The notes beneath the pieces are model-generated. The model did not search any database and had not been told where the DNA came from. It saw only the letters and a list, made by a program, of their open reading frames with translations. From assembly GCA_947646735.1 (NCBI GenBank), contig CANTFK010000352.1, forward strand, positions 1-21,872: a stretch of DNA of 21,872 nt, written 5' to 3'. Position 1 is the first letter of the stretch. Each line of letters opens with the position of its first letter. The stretch is from Peronospora farinosa (lineage: Eukaryota > Oomycota > Peronosporomycetes > Peronosporales > Peronosporaceae). The position numbers and the translations under genes were made by a program. Shown here one piece after another: positions 7,307-19,621 of this stretch.

Positions 7307-7764
7307 TGGTGGAGTCGATCGTAATTCATGGATGATCGAATGGAAGTACCGTTGATCGTAGCATGGATCATATTTCCATGTTATATTGGATTATCATGGA
7401 ATAGATCACCGCTTGGATATACTTGGTTCCAGTATCGGTTGATCCAACTGGATGTATTAAAATTGTACGGACTTTACTTGAATGTGGAATAGTGGAATTT
7501 CTCAAAGTGTGGATCGCGGCCTCAATAAATTGTAATGGACAAATCATGATCCGAGATACATATCGTATCGCTATGGAGTTTGGATAGCACCGCGATCCAA
7601 GTCTGAATCGCACTGCAATCTTAGTATTCAGGTGGATCCGCGATCCGTGATTCTGTTATTTCACTGTGGAGGAGCGAGTAAACAATTTTCATAAATTGTA
7701 GATTGAGATCCAAGTTATGTGGATCACACATCAAGGATCGATCCCGAAACATTGTGCAGAAAAC
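7307..7764. repeat. AT-rich transition zone with isolated, decayed satellite monomers
   Basis: This is non-coding sequence in which recognisable pieces of the satellite appear at rising density: GGATCGCGG near 7509, CCGCGATCCAAGTCTGAATCGC at 7590-7611 followed by a CTGCAATC piece, GGATCCGCGATCC near 7634-7646, and GGATCGATCCCG near 7736. Between them the sequence is AT-rich and unrelated. I read this as the old, mutated margin of the array. Minus-strand open frames here are short and motif-free. Confidence 0.6.
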
Positions 7765-8324
7765 GCGATCCAACTTGGAAAACGCGATCCGACTCAGAAC
7801 CGCGATCCAAAGCTGAGCGCGATACAACTTAAAATCGCGATCCGACTCAGAACCGCGATCCAAAGCTGAGCGCGATCCGACTCAGAACCGCGATCCAAGG
7901 CTGAACGCGATTTAAGGTAGACCGCGATCCAAGGTAGACCGCGATCCAAGGTAGACCGCGATCCGACTCAGAAGCGCGATCCAGGTAGACCGCGATCCAA
8001 CTCAGAAGCGCGATCCGACTCAGAGCCGCGATCCAAGGCTGAGCGCGATCCGACTCAGAAGCGCGATCCGACTCAGAACCGCGATCCAAGGTAAACCGCG
8101 ATCCGACTCAGAACCTTGATCCGAATCAGAACCGCGATCCAAGGCTGAACGCGATCGAAGGTAGACCGCGATCCGACTCAGAACCGCGATCCAAGGTAAA
8201 CCGCGATCCAAGGTAGACCGCAATCCTATCAGAATCGCGATCCGAATCAGGACCGCGATCCAAGGCTGAACGCGATCCAAGGTAGACTGCGATCCAAGGT
8301 AGACCGCGATCCGACTCAGAAGCG

Positions 8325-8936
8325 CGATCCGACTCAGAACCGCGATCCAAGGCTGAACGCGATCCAAGGTAGACCGCGATCCAAGGTAGACCGCGATCCG
8401 ACTCAGAAGCACGATCCGACTCAGAAGCGCGATCCAAAGCTGAGCGCGATCCGACTCAGAAGCACGATCCGACTCAGAACCGCGATCCAAGGCTGAGCGC
8501 GATCCGACTCAGAATCGTGATCCAAGGCTGAACGCGATTCAAGGCTGAACGCGATCCAAAGCTGAGCGCGATCCGACTCAGAATCGTGATCCGACTTAGA
8601 ACCGCGATCCAAGGCTGAACGCGAACCAAGGTAGACTGCAATCCGACTCAGAACCGCGATCCAAGGTAAACCGCGATCCAAGGTAGACCGCAATCCGATC
8701 AGAATCATGATCCGAATCAGGACCGCGATCCAACTCAAAATCGCGATCCGACTCAGAGCCGCGATCCAAGGCTGAGCGCGATCCGACTCAGAACCGCGAT
8801 CCAAGGCTGAGCGCGATCCGACTCAGAACCGCGATCCAAGGCTGAACGCGACCCGACTTAGAACCGCGATCCGACTCAGAATCGTGATCCAAGGCTGAAC
8901 GCGATCCAAGGTAGACTGCGATCCAAGGTAGACCGC
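8325..8936. repeat. Long satellite block, copy 1 of 3
   Basis: This ~612-bp block has unusual monomers (CGATTCAAGGCTGAA, GAATCATGATCC, GCGACCCGACTTAG, CCAACTCAAAATCGCG). It recurs in the same order at 11459-12070 and 14950-15561 (offsets 3134 and 3491). A 127-codon minus frame inside it is identical in all three. Flanks differ: copy 1 continues CGATCCGACTCAG, copy 2 AATCCGATCAG. The match between copies 1 and 3 extends somewhat further left. Confidence 0.88.
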
Positions 8937-9612
8937 GATCCGACTCAGAACCGCGATCCAAGGTAAACCGCGATCCAAGATAGACCGTAATCCGATCAGA
9001 ATCGCGATCCGAATCAGGACCGCGATCCAAGGCTGAACGCGATCCAAGGTAGACTGCGATCCAAGGTAGACCGCGATCCAAGGTAGACCGCGATCCGACT
9101 CAGAACCGCGATCCAAGGCTGAACGCGATCCAAGGTAGACCGCGATCCAAGGTAGACCGCGATCCGACTCAGAAGCACGATCCGACTCAGAACCGCGATC
9201 CAAGGCTGAACGCGATCCAAGGTAGACCGCGATCCAAGGTAGACCGCGATCCGACTCAGAAGCACGATCCGACTCAGAAGCGCGATCCAAAGCTGAGCGC
9301 GATCCGACTCAGAAGCGCGATCCGACTCAGAACCGCGATCCAAGGCTGAGCGCGATCCGACTCAGAACCTTGATCCGAATCAGAACCGCGATCCAAGGCT
9401 GAACGCGATCGAAGGTAGACCGCGATCCGACTCAGAACCGCGATCCAAGGTAAACCGCGATCCAAGGTAGACCGCAATCCTATCAGAATCGCGATCCGAA
9501 TCAGGACCGCGATCCAAGGCTGAGCGCGATCCGACTCAGAACCTTGATCCGAATCAGAACCGCGATCCAAGGCTGAACGCGATCGAAGGTAGACCGCGAT
9601 CCGACTCAGAAC

Positions 9613-10256
9613 CGCGATCCAAGGTAAACCGCGATCCAAGGTAGACCGCAATCCTATCAGAATCGCGATCCGAATCAGGACCGCGATCCAAGGCTGAACG
9701 CGATCCAAGGTAGACTGCGGTCCAAGGTAGACCGCGATCCGACTCAGAAGCGCGATCCGACTCAGAACCGCGATCCAAAGCTGAGCGCGATCCGACTCAG
9801 AAGCGCGATCCGACTCAGGACCGCGATCCAAGGCTGAACGCGATCCAAGGTAGACTGCGATCCAAGGTAGACCGCGATCCGACTCAGAAGCGCGATCCGA
9901 CTCAGAACCGCGATCCAAGGCTGAACGCGATCCAAGGTAGACTGCGGTCCAAGGTAGACCGCGATCCGACTCAGAAGCACGATCCGACTCAGAACCGCGA
10001 TCCAAGGTAAACCGCGATCCAAGGTAGACCGCAATCCTATCAGAATCGTGATCCGACTCAGAACCGCGATCCAAGGCTGAACGCGAACCAAGGTAGACTG
10101 CGGTCCAAGGTAGACCGCGATCCGACTCAGAACCGCGATCCAAGGTAAACCGCGATCCAAGATAGACCGCAATCCAACTCAGAAGCGCGATCCGAATCAG
10201 GACCGCGATCCAAGGCTGAACGCGATCCAAGGTAGACTGCGATCCAAGGTAGACCG
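9613..10256. repeat. Long satellite block B, copy 1 of 2
   Basis: About 644 bp that recur at 15993-16636 (offset 6380). Markers are GCAATCCTATCAGAATCG, GACTGCGGTCCAAGG and GCGAACCAAGG. A 136-codon minus frame is identical in both copies. The left boundary is a single-base difference at 9612 versus 15992. The right boundary follows GTAGACCGC. Confidence 0.88.
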
Positions 10257-10297
10257 CAATCCGATCAGAATCGCGATCCGAATCAGGACCGCGATCC

Positions 10298-10558
10298 AAG
10301 GCTGAACGCGATCCAAGGTAGACTGCGATCCAAGGTAGACCGCGATCCGACTCAGAAGCGCGATCCGACTCAGAACCGCGATCCAAGGCTGAACGCGATC
10401 CAAGGTAGACCGCGATCCAAGGTAGACCGCGATCCGACTCAGAAGCACGATCCGACTCAGAACCGCGATCCAAGGCTGAACGCGATCCAAGGTAGACTGC
10501 GATCCAAGGTAGACCGCAATCCGACTCAGAAGCGCGATCCGACTCAGAATCGCGATCC
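10298..10558. repeat. Example of the 87-bp pentameric higher-order unit (three copies)
   Basis: The tail AAGGCTGAAC recurs at 10298, 10385 and 10472, exactly 87 bp apart. Each unit is three 17-bp monomers (AAGGCTGAA, AAGGTAGAC, AAGGTAGAC tails) and two 18-bp monomers (GACTCAGAA tails): 3 x 17 + 2 x 18 = 87. The same pentamer occurs throughout the array, for example around 10935-11200 and 12115-12370. Confidence 0.9.
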
Positions 10559-11458
10559 AAAGCTGAGCGCGATCCGACTCAGAATCGCGATCCGACTCAG
10601 AGCCGCGATCCAAGGCTGAGCGCGATCCGACTCAGAAGCACGATCCGACTCAGAACCGCGATCCAAGGTAAACCGCGATCCAAGGTAGACCGCAATCCTA
10701 TCAGAATCGTGATCCGACTCAGAACCGCGATCCAAGGCTGAACGCGAACCAAGGTAGACTGCAATCCGACTCAGAACCGCGATCCAAGGTAAACCGCGAT
10801 CCAAGATAGACCGCAATCCAACTCAGAATCGCGATCCGAATCAGGACCGCGATCCAAGGCTGAACGCGATCCAAGGTAGACTGCGATCCAAGGTAGACCG
10901 CAATCCGATCAGAATCGCGATCCGAATCAGGACCGCGATCCAAGGCTGAACGCGATCCAAGGTAGACTGCGATCCAAGGTAGACCGCGATCCGACTCAGA
11001 AGCGCGATCCGACTCAGAACCGCGATCCAAGGCTGAACGCGATCCAAGGTAGACCGCGATCCAAGGTAGACCGCGATCCGACTCAGAAGCACGATCCGAC
11101 TCAGAACCGCGATCCAAGGCTGAACGCGATCCAAGGTAGACTGCGATCCAAGGTAGACCGCGATCCGACTCAGAAGCGCGATCCGACTCAGAACCGCGAT
11201 CCAAAGCTGAGCGCGATCCGACTCAGAAGCGCGATCCGACTCAGGACCGCGATCCAAGGCTGAACGCGATCCAAGGTAGACTGCGATCCAAGGTAGACCG
11301 CGATCCGACTCAGAAGCGCGATCCGACTCAGAACCGCGATCCAAGGCTGAACGCGATCCAAGGTAGACTGCGGTCCAAGGTAGACCGCGATCCGACTCAG
11401 AAGCACGATCCGACTCAGAACCGCGATCCAAAGCTGAGCGCGATCCGACTCAGAAGCA

Positions 11459-12070
11459 CGATCCGACTCAGAACCGCGATCCAAGGCTGAACGCGATCCA
11501 AGGTAGACCGCGATCCAAGGTAGACCGCGATCCGACTCAGAAGCACGATCCGACTCAGAAGCGCGATCCAAAGCTGAGCGCGATCCGACTCAGAAGCACG
11601 ATCCGACTCAGAACCGCGATCCAAGGCTGAGCGCGATCCGACTCAGAATCGTGATCCAAGGCTGAACGCGATTCAAGGCTGAACGCGATCCAAAGCTGAG
11701 CGCGATCCGACTCAGAATCGTGATCCGACTTAGAACCGCGATCCAAGGCTGAACGCGAACCAAGGTAGACTGCAATCCGACTCAGAACCGCGATCCAAGG
11801 TAAACCGCGATCCAAGGTAGACCGCAATCCGATCAGAATCATGATCCGAATCAGGACCGCGATCCAACTCAAAATCGCGATCCGACTCAGAGCCGCGATC
11901 CAAGGCTGAGCGCGATCCGACTCAGAACCGCGATCCAAGGCTGAGCGCGATCCGACTCAGAACCGCGATCCAAGGCTGAACGCGACCCGACTTAGAACCG
12001 CGATCCGACTCAGAATCGTGATCCAAGGCTGAACGCGATCCAAGGTAGACTGCGATCCAAGGTAGACCGC
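11459..12070. repeat. Long satellite block, copy 2 of 3
   Basis: Second copy of the block at 8325-8936, 3134 bp downstream. The marker monomers GATTCAAGGCTGAA, AATCATGATCC and GCGACCCGACTTAG are present in the same order. Divergence begins at 12071. Confidence 0.88.
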
Positions 12071-13123
12071 AATCCGATCAGAATCGCGATCCGAATCAGG
12101 ACCGCGATCCAAGGCTGAACGCGATCCAAGGTAGACTGCGATCCAAGGTAGACCGCGATCCGACTCAGAAGCGCGATCCGACTCAGAACCGCGATCCAAG
12201 GCTGAACGCGATCCAAGGTAGACCGCGATCCAAGGTAGACCGCGATCCGACTCAGAAGCACGATCCGACTCAGAACCGCGATCCAAGGCTGAACGCGATC
12301 CAAGGTAGACTGCGATCCAAGGTAGACCGCAATCCGACTCAGAAGCGCGATCCGACTCAGAATCGCGATCCAAAGCTGAGCGCGATCCGACTCAGAAGCG
12401 CGATCCGACTCAGAACCGCGATCCAAGGCTGAACGCGATCCAAGGTAGACTGCGATCCAAGGTAGACCGTGATCCGACTCAGAAGCGCGATCCAAGGCTG
12501 AACGCGATCCAAGGTAGACCGCGATCCGACTCAGAAGCGCGATCCGACTCAGAACCGCGATCCAAGGCTGAACGCGATCAAAGGTAGACCGCGATCCAAG
12601 GTAGACCGCGATCCGACTCAGAACCGCGATCCAAGGCTGAACGCGATCCAAGGTAGACCGCGATCCAAGGTAGACCGCAATCCGATCAGAACCGCGATCC
12701 AAGGTAAACCGCGATCCAAGGTAGACCGCAATCCGATCAGAATCGCGATCCGAATCAGGACCGCGATCCAAGGCTGAACGCGATCCAAGGTAGACTGCGA
12801 TCCAAGGTAGACCGCGATCCGACTCAGAAGCACGATCCGACTCAGAACCGCGATCCAAGGCTGAACGCGATCCAAGGTAGACCACGATCCGACTCAGAAG
12901 CGCGATCCGACTCAGAACCGCGATCCAAGGTAGACCGCGATCCAAGGTAGAGCGCGATCCGACTCAGAACCGCGATCCAAGGCTGAACGCGATCCAAGGT
13001 AGACTGCGATCCAAGGTAGACCGCAATCCGATCAGAATCGCGATCCGAATCAGGACCGCGATCCAAGGCTGAACGCGATCAAAGGTAGACCGCGATCCAA
13101 GGTAGACCGCGATCCGACTCAGA

Positions 13124-14660
13124 AGCGCGATCCAAGGCTGAGCGCGATCCGACTTAGAACCGCGATCCAAGGTAAACCGCGATCCAAGGTAGACCGCAAT
13201 CCGATCAGAATCGCGATCCGAATCAGGACCGCGATCCAAGGCTGAACGCGATCCAAGGCTGAACGCGATCCAAGGTAGACCGCGATCCAAGGTAGACCGC
13301 GATCCGACTTAGAAGCACGATCCGACTCAGAACCGCGATCCAAGGCTGAACGCGATCCAAAGCTGAGCGCGATCCGAATCAGAAGCGCGATCCGAATCAG
13401 GACCGCGATCCAAGGCTGAACGCGATCCAAGGTAGACTGCGATCCAAGGTAGACCGCGATCCGACTCAGAAGCGCGATCCGAATCAGGACCGCGATCCAA
13501 GGCTGAACGCGATCCAAGGTAGACTGCGATCCAAGGTAGACCGCGATCCGACTCAGAAGCACGATCCGACTCAGAACCGCGATCCAAGGTAAACCGCGAT
13601 CCAAGGTAGACCGCAATCCGATCAGAATCGCGATCCGAATCAGGACCGCGATCCAAGGCTGAACGCGATCCAAGGTAGACTGCGATCCAAGGTAGACCGC
13701 GATCCGACTCAGAAGCGCGATCCAAGGCTGAGCGCGATCCGACTTAGAACCGCGATCCAAGGTAAACCGCGATCCAAGGTAGACCGCAATCCGATCAGAA
13801 TCGCGATCCGAATCAGGACCGCGATCCAAGGCTGAACGCGATCCAAGGCTGAACGCGATCCAAGGTAGACCGCGATCCAAGGTAGACCGCGATCCGACTT
13901 AGAAGCACGATCCGACTCAGAACCGCGATCCAAGGCTGAACGCGATCCAAAGCTGAGCGCGATCCGAATCAGAAGCGCGATCCGACTCAGAACCGCGATC
14001 CAAGGCTGAACGCGATCCAAGGTAGACTGCGATCCAAGGTAGACCGCGATCCGACTCAGAAGCACGATCCGACTCAGAACCGCGATCCAAGGTAAACCGC
14101 GATCCAAGGTAGACCGCAATCCGATCAGAATCGCGATCCGAATCAGGACCGCGATCCAAGGCTGAACGCGATCCAAGGTAGACTGCGATCCAAGGTAGAC
14201 CGCGATCCGACTCAGAAGCGCGATCCAAGGCTGAGCGCGATCCGACTTAGAACCGCGATCCAAGGTAAACCGCGATCCAAGGTAGACCGCAATCCGATCA
14301 GAATCGCGATCCGAATCAGGACCGCGATCCAAGGCTGAACGCGATCCAAGGTAGACTGCGATCCAAGGTAGACCGCGATCCGACTCAGAAGCGCGATCCA
14401 AGGCTGAGCGCGATCCGACTTAGAACCGCGATCCAAGGTAAACCGCGATCCAAGGTAGACCGCAATCCGATCAGAATCGCGATCCGAATCAGGACCGCGA
14501 TCCAAGGCTGAACGCGATCCAAGGCTGAACGCGATCCAAGGTAGACCGCGATCCAAGGTAGACCGCGATCCGACTTAGAAGCACGATCCGACTCAGAACC
14601 GCGATCCAAGGCTGAACGCGATCCAAAGCTGAGCGCGATCCGAATCAGAAGCGCGATCCG
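13124..14660. repeat. Zone of local duplications with 173-676 bp spacing
   Basis: The junction GCGATCCAAGGCTGAGCGCG followed by ATCCGACTTAG occurs at about 13129, 13719, 14222 and 14395. The spacings are 590, 503 and 173 bp. The first, second and fourth occurrences continue identically for about 250 bp, including a doubled AAGGCTGAA monomer and a CGACTTAGAAGCACG junction. The third lacks the doubling. This looks like successive unequal exchanges within one neighbourhood. Confidence 0.75.
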
Positions 14661-14949
14661 ACTCAGAACCGCGATCCAAGGCTGAACGCGATCAAAGGTA
14701 GACCGCGATCCAAGGTAGACCGCGATCCGACTCAGAACCGCGATCCAAGGCTGAACGCGATCCAAGGTAGACCGCGATCCAAGGTAGACCGCGATCCGAC
14801 TCAGAAGCACGATCCGACTCAGAAGCGCGATCCAAAGCTGAGCGCGATCCGACTCAGAAGCGCGATCCGACTCAGAACCGCGATCCAAGGCTGAACGCGA
14901 TCCAAGGTAGACTGCGATCCAAGGTAGACCGCGATCCGACTCAGAAGCG

Positions 14950-15561
14950 CGATCCGACTCAGAACCGCGATCCAAGGCTGAACGCGATCCAAGGTAGACC
15001 GCGATCCAAGGTAGACCGCGATCCGACTCAGAAGCACGATCCGACTCAGAAGCGCGATCCAAAGCTGAGCGCGATCCGACTCAGAAGCACGATCCGACTC
15101 AGAACCGCGATCCAAGGCTGAGCGCGATCCGACTCAGAATCGTGATCCAAGGCTGAACGCGATTCAAGGCTGAACGCGATCCAAAGCTGAGCGCGATCCG
15201 ACTCAGAATCGTGATCCGACTTAGAACCGCGATCCAAGGCTGAACGCGAACCAAGGTAGACTGCAATCCGACTCAGAACCGCGATCCAAGGTAAACCGCG
15301 ATCCAAGGTAGACCGCAATCCGATCAGAATCATGATCCGAATCAGGACCGCGATCCAACTCAAAATCGCGATCCGACTCAGAGCCGCGATCCAAGGCTGA
15401 GCGCGATCCGACTCAGAACCGCGATCCAAGGCTGAGCGCGATCCGACTCAGAACCGCGATCCAAGGCTGAACGCGACCCGACTTAGAACCGCGATCCGAC
15501 TCAGAATCGTGATCCAAGGCTGAACGCGATCCAAGGTAGACTGCGATCCAAGGTAGACCGC
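14950..15561. repeat. Long satellite block, copy 3 of 3
   Basis: Third copy of the block at 8325-8936, 3491 bp after copy 2. It is followed by CGATCCGACTTAGAAGCACG, a junction shared with the 13.1-14.7 kb part of the array and not with copies 1 or 2. Confidence 0.88.
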
Positions 15562-15992
15562 GATCCGACTTAGAAGCACGATCCGACTCAGAACCGCGAT
15601 CCAAGGCTGAACGCGATCCAAAGCTGAGCGCGATCCGAATCAGAAGCGCGATCCGACTCAGAACCGCGATCCAAGGCTGAACGCGATCAAAGGTAGACCG
15701 CGATCCAAGGTAGACCGCGATCCGACTCAGAACCGCGATCCAAGGTAAACCGCGATCCAAGATAGACCGTAATCCGATCAGAATCGCGATCCGAATCAGG
15801 ACCGCGATCCAAGGCTGAACGCGATCCAAGGTAGACTGCGATCCAAGGTAGACCGCGATCCAAGGTAGACCGCGATCCGACTCAGAACCGCGATCCAAGG
15901 CTGAACGCGATCCAAGGTAGACCGCGATCCAAGGTAGACCGCGATCCGACTCAGAAGCGCGATCCGACTCAGAAGCGCGATCCAAGGCTGAA

Positions 15993-16636
15993 CGCGATCC
16001 AAGGTAAACCGCGATCCAAGGTAGACCGCAATCCTATCAGAATCGCGATCCGAATCAGGACCGCGATCCAAGGCTGAACGCGATCCAAGGTAGACTGCGG
16101 TCCAAGGTAGACCGCGATCCGACTCAGAAGCGCGATCCGACTCAGAACCGCGATCCAAAGCTGAGCGCGATCCGACTCAGAAGCGCGATCCGACTCAGGA
16201 CCGCGATCCAAGGCTGAACGCGATCCAAGGTAGACTGCGATCCAAGGTAGACCGCGATCCGACTCAGAAGCGCGATCCGACTCAGAACCGCGATCCAAGG
16301 CTGAACGCGATCCAAGGTAGACTGCGGTCCAAGGTAGACCGCGATCCGACTCAGAAGCACGATCCGACTCAGAACCGCGATCCAAGGTAAACCGCGATCC
16401 AAGGTAGACCGCAATCCTATCAGAATCGTGATCCGACTCAGAACCGCGATCCAAGGCTGAACGCGAACCAAGGTAGACTGCGGTCCAAGGTAGACCGCGA
16501 TCCGACTCAGAACCGCGATCCAAGGTAAACCGCGATCCAAGATAGACCGCAATCCAACTCAGAAGCGCGATCCGAATCAGGACCGCGATCCAAGGCTGAA
16601 CGCGATCCAAGGTAGACTGCGATCCAAGGTAGACCG
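15993..16636. repeat. Long satellite block B, copy 2 of 2
   Basis: Copy of 9613-10256, 6380 bp downstream, carrying the same marker monomers in the same order. It lies ~430 bp after copy 3 of the 8325-8936 block. Copy 1 of block B lies ~680 bp after copy 1 of that block, so the two blocks keep their order but not their spacing. Confidence 0.88.
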
Positions 16637-18060
16637 CGATCCGACTCAGAACCGCGATCCAAGGTAAACCGCGATCCAAGGTAGACCGCAATCCGATCAG
16701 AATCGCGATCCGAATCAGGACCGCGATCCAAGGCTGAACGCGATCCAAGGTAGACTGCGATCCAAGGTAGACCGCGATCCGACTCAGAAGCGCGATCCGA
16801 CTCAGAACCGCGATCCAAGGCTGAACGCGATCCAAGGTAGACTGCGATCCAAGGTAGACCGCAATCCGATCAGAATCGCGATCCGAATCAGGACCGCGAT
16901 CCAAGGCTGAACGCGATCCAAGGTAGACTGCGATCCAAGGTAGACCGCGATCCGACTCAGAAGCGCGATCCGACTCAGAAGCGCGATCCAAGGCTGAACG
17001 CGATCCAAGGTAGACTGCGATCCAAGGTAGACCGCAATCCGATCAGAATCGCGATCCGAATCAGGACCGCGATCCAAGGCTGAACGCGATCCAAGGTAGA
17101 CCGCGATCCAAGGTAGACCGCGATCCGACTCAGAAGCGCGATCCGACTCAGAACCGCGATCCAAGGCTGAACGCGATCCAAGGTAGACCGCGATCCAAGG
17201 TAGACCGCGATCCGACTCAGAAGCGCGATCCGACTCAGGACCGCGATCCAAGGCTGAACGCGATCCAAGGTAGACTGCGATCCAAGGTAGACCGCAATCC
17301 GATCAGAATCGCGATCCGAATCAGGACCGCGATCCAAGGCTGAACGCGATCCAAGGTAGACTGCGATCCAAGGTAGACCGCGATCCAAGGTAAACCGCGA
17401 TCCAAGGTAGACCGCAATCCGATCAGAATCGCGATCCAAATCAGAATCGCGATCCAAGGTAGACTGCGATCCAAGGTAGACCGCGATCCGACTCAGAACC
17501 GCGATCCAAGGCTGAACGCGATCCAAGGTAGACCGCGATTCAAGAAGACTGCGATCCAAGGTAGACCGCGATCCGACTCAGAAGCGCGATCCGACTCAGA
17601 ATCGCGATCCGACTCAGAACCGCGATCCAAGGCTGAACGCGATCCAAGGTAGACTGCGATCCAAGGTAGACCGCGATCCAAGGTAAACCGCGATCCAAGG
17701 TAGACCGCAATCCGATCAGAATCGCGATCCAAATCAGAATCGCGTTCCAAGGTAGACTGCGATCCAAGGTAGACCGCGATCCGACTCAGAACCGCGATCC
17801 AAGGCTGAACGCGATCCAAGGTAGACCGCGATCCAAGGTAGACCGCGATCCGACTCAGAAGCACGATCCGACTCAGAAGCGCGATCCAAAGCTGAGCGCG
17901 ATCCGAATCAGAAGCGCGATCCGACTCAGAACCGCGATCCAAGGCTGAACGCGATCCAAGGTAAACCGCGATCCAAGGTAGACCGCGATCCGACATAGAA
18001 CCGCGATCCAAGGTAAACCGCGATCCAAGGTAGACCGCAATCCGATCAGAATCGCGATCC

Positions 18061-19621
18061 GACTCAGGACCGCGATCCAAGGCTGAACGCGATCCAAGGT
18101 AGACTGCGATCCAATGTAGACCGCGATCCGACTCAGAAGCGCGATCCGACTCAGAACCGCGATCCAAGGCTGAACGCGATCCAAGGTAGACCGCGATTCA
18201 AGGGGACTGCGATCCAAGGAAGACCGCGATCCGACTCAGAAGCGCGATCCAAAGCTGAGCGCGATCCGACTCAGAATCGTGATCCGACTCAGAACCGCGA
18301 TCCAAGGCTGAACGCGATCCAAGGTAGACTGCGATCCAAGGTAGACCGCGATCCAAGGTAAACCGCGATCCAAGGTAGACCGCAATCCGACTCAGAAGCG
18401 CGATCCGAATCAGAATCGCGATCCAAGGTAGACTGCGATCCAAGGTAGACCGCGGTCCGACTCAGAACCGCGATCCAAGGCTGAACGCGATCCAAGGTAG
18501 ACCGCGATCCAAGGTAGACCGCGATCCGACTCAGAAGCACGATCCGACTCAGAAGCGCGATCCAAAGCTGAGCGCGATCCGAATCAGAAGCGCGATCCGA
18601 ATCAGGACCGCGATCCAAGGCTGAACGCGATCCAAGGTAGACCGCGATCCAAGGTAGACCGCGATCCGACTCAGAAGCACGATCCGACTCAGAAGCGCGA
18701 TCCAAAGCTGAGCGCGATCCGAATCAGAAGCGCGATCCGAATCAGGACCGCGATCCAAGGCTGAACGCGATCCAAGGTAAACCGCGATCCAAGGTAGACC
18801 GCGATCCGACTCAGAACCGCGATCCAAGGTAAACCGCGATCCAAGATAGACCGCAATCCAACTCAGAATCGCGATCCGAATCAGGACCGCGATCCAAGGC
18901 TGAACGCGATCCAAGGTAGACCGCGATCCAAGGTAGACCGCGATCCAAGGTAGACCGCGATCCGACTCAGAAGCGATCCGACTCAGAAGCGCGATCCAAG
19001 GCTGAGCGCGATCCGAATCAGAAGTGCGATCCGACTAAGAACCGCGATCCAAGGCTGAACGCGATCCAAGGTAGACCTCGATCCAAGGTAGACCGCGATC
19101 CGACTCAGAAGCCCGATTCAAGGTAGACCGCGATCCAAGGTAGACCGCAATCCGATCAGAATCGCGATCCGAATCAGGACCGCGATCCAAGGCTGAACGC
19201 GATCCAAGGTAGACTGCGATCCAAGGTAGACCGCGATCCGACTCAGAACCGCGATCCAAGGCTGAACGCGATCCAAGGTAGACCGCGATCCGACTCAGAA
19301 GCGCGATCCAGGTAGACCGCGATCCAAGGTAGACCGCAATCCAAGGTAGACCGCGATCCGACTCAGAAGCGCGATCCAAGGCTGAACGCGATCCAAGGTA
19401 GACTGCGATCCAAGGTAGACCGCGATCCGACTCAGAAGCGCGATACGACTCAGAACCGCGATCCAAGGTATAGCGCGATCCGACTCAGAACCGCGATCCG
19501 AATCAAAACCGCGATCCAAGGCTGAACGCGATCCAAGGTAGACCGCGATCCGACTCAGAACCGCGATCCAAGGTAAACCGCGATCCAAGGTAGACCGCAA
19601 TCCAACTCAGAATCGCGATCC
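18061..19621. repeat. 1.4-kb higher-order unit, copy 1 (with extra 140 bp)
   Basis: It begins GACTCAGGACCGCGATCC. It holds a run of rare monomers in fixed order: CCAATGTAGACC, GATTCAAGGGGACTG, CCAAGGAAGACC, a short GAAGCGATCCGACTC, GAAGTGCGATCCGACTAAG, GTAGACCTCGATCC, GAAGCCCGATTC, GCGATACGACTC and GGTATAGCGCG. It is 1561 bp rather than 1421 because about 140 bp near 18600-18740 is tandemly duplicated inside it. Confidence 0.92.
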
